A model generated the notes under the pieces. It made no database searches. It saw only the letters and a list, made by a program, of their open reading frames with translations, and was not told where the DNA came from. This document shows positions 63,697-64,000 of a stretch of 64,000 nt of DNA, one piece after another. This DNA is from Providencia alcalifaciens. Lineage in GTDB: Bacteria; Pseudomonadota; Gammaproteobacteria; Enterobacterales; Enterobacteriaceae. Both the position numbers and the translations under genes were made by a program. Position 1 is the first letter of the stretch, and the number at the start of each line of letters is the position of its first letter. The stretch lies in assembly GCA_025961275.1 (NCBI GenBank), contig JAOQNJ010000001.1, positions 83,353 to 147,352 on the forward strand. Direction: 5' to 3'.

Positions 63697-64000
63697 ATGC
63701 AATATGCAACCATTGTTATTGAGAATACTCGCGTTAGAAGCAACGAATACGGAACGTACAATTTAAATGATCTCCATAGAGCTGCGATATCTGGCGGTAT
63801 AGCTAAAGAGTGGCAGCGACCAAGTCAGTTTTTAAAAGCTGACGGTGTACGCGAATTTGTAGAAGAAGCAACCAGAGTGTTAAAAGTCACTCTGGAACAA
63901 AATCAAATACTTAAAGTGGTAAATGGTGGAAATAACAGAGGGACATGGGCGCATGAGATTATAGCGCTGCGATATGCGTCATGGCTTTCCGCTGCTTTCG
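63697..64000 (+). CDS. KilA-N domain phage protein, 5' part
   Basis: 101 codons visible, continuing beyond the window. YGTYNLNDLHRAAISGGIAK, EWQRPSQFLKADGVREFVE and RGTWAHEIIALRYASWLSAA are the KilA-N DNA-binding domain. Such proteins act as phage antirepressor-like or regulatory factors. The C-terminal domain is not visible. Confidence 0.9.
   Translation, partial: MQYATIVIENTRVRSNEYGTYNLNDLHRAAISGGIAKEWQRPSQFLKADGVREFVEEATRVLKVTLEQNQILKVVNGGNNRGTWAHEIIALRYASWLSAAF

Overview
The window looks like chromosome of an enterobacterium of the Morganellaceae, most likely Providencia. The evidence is low GC with AT-rich intergenic DNA, flhD/fliC/fliA proteins close to Proteus and Providencia types, a complete citrate-lyase operon, betT-betIBA, and a dispersed palindromic repeat (core TTCAAGTTGCA) between many genes. 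Species cannot be fixed from sequence alone.

Region 1 (1-13.1 kb) holds the end of a KdgM-like porin, a large periplasmic metallophosphoesterase, a lone HicB-like protein and a wrecked flagellar locus. flhD is intact. flhC is cut after 54 codons by a 1232-bp IS3-family element, and the rest of flhC and the expected motility, chemotaxis, basal-body and hook genes do not follow. Instead there is a 58-codon ORF, a second peptide deformylase, then fliT, fliS (with an in-frame TAA at codon 75), fliD, fliC and fliA. Clear sigma-28 promoters remain before fliC and fliD. The strain is predicted to be non-flagellated.

Region 2 (13.2-44.5 kb) is metabolic: eda-kdgK with divergent kdgR and a KdgR box; a frameshifted small periplasmic protein; choline-to-betaine genes betT/betIBA; a CutA-like protein; a DASS transporter; an EamA permease; a lipoprotein; an old-yellow-enzyme oxidoreductase; a CitMHS transporter; a two-gene RNA-repair cassette (RNA ligase plus HD-Pnk); and the citrate fermentation cluster citCDEFXG with a DASS carrier and a PrpF-like isomerase, divergent from citA. 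The partner regulator citB is absent after citA.

Region 3 (about 44.6-64 kb, continuing past the right edge) is a lambdoid prophage. It has an integrase broken by a second IS copy, an AlpA-like excisionase, a leftward early operon broken by a third IS copy, a CI/Cro switch with recognisable operators and nut-like sites, CII, an O-type replication protein with iteron-like repeats, a DnaB-type helicase, a nin region (ninB, Lar, ninG) carrying two tRNA genes on the opposite strand, a probable Q antiterminator and late leader RNA, a self-contained gene behind a near-perfect LexA box, a holin/endolysin/Rz-Rz1 lysis cassette, and the start of a KilA-N gene.

The three IS copies are essentially identical (one silent difference seen), none has a target-site duplication, and every one abuts truncated genes. 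Recent IS expansion with adjacent deletions therefore explains the damage to flagella, integrase and the early operon.
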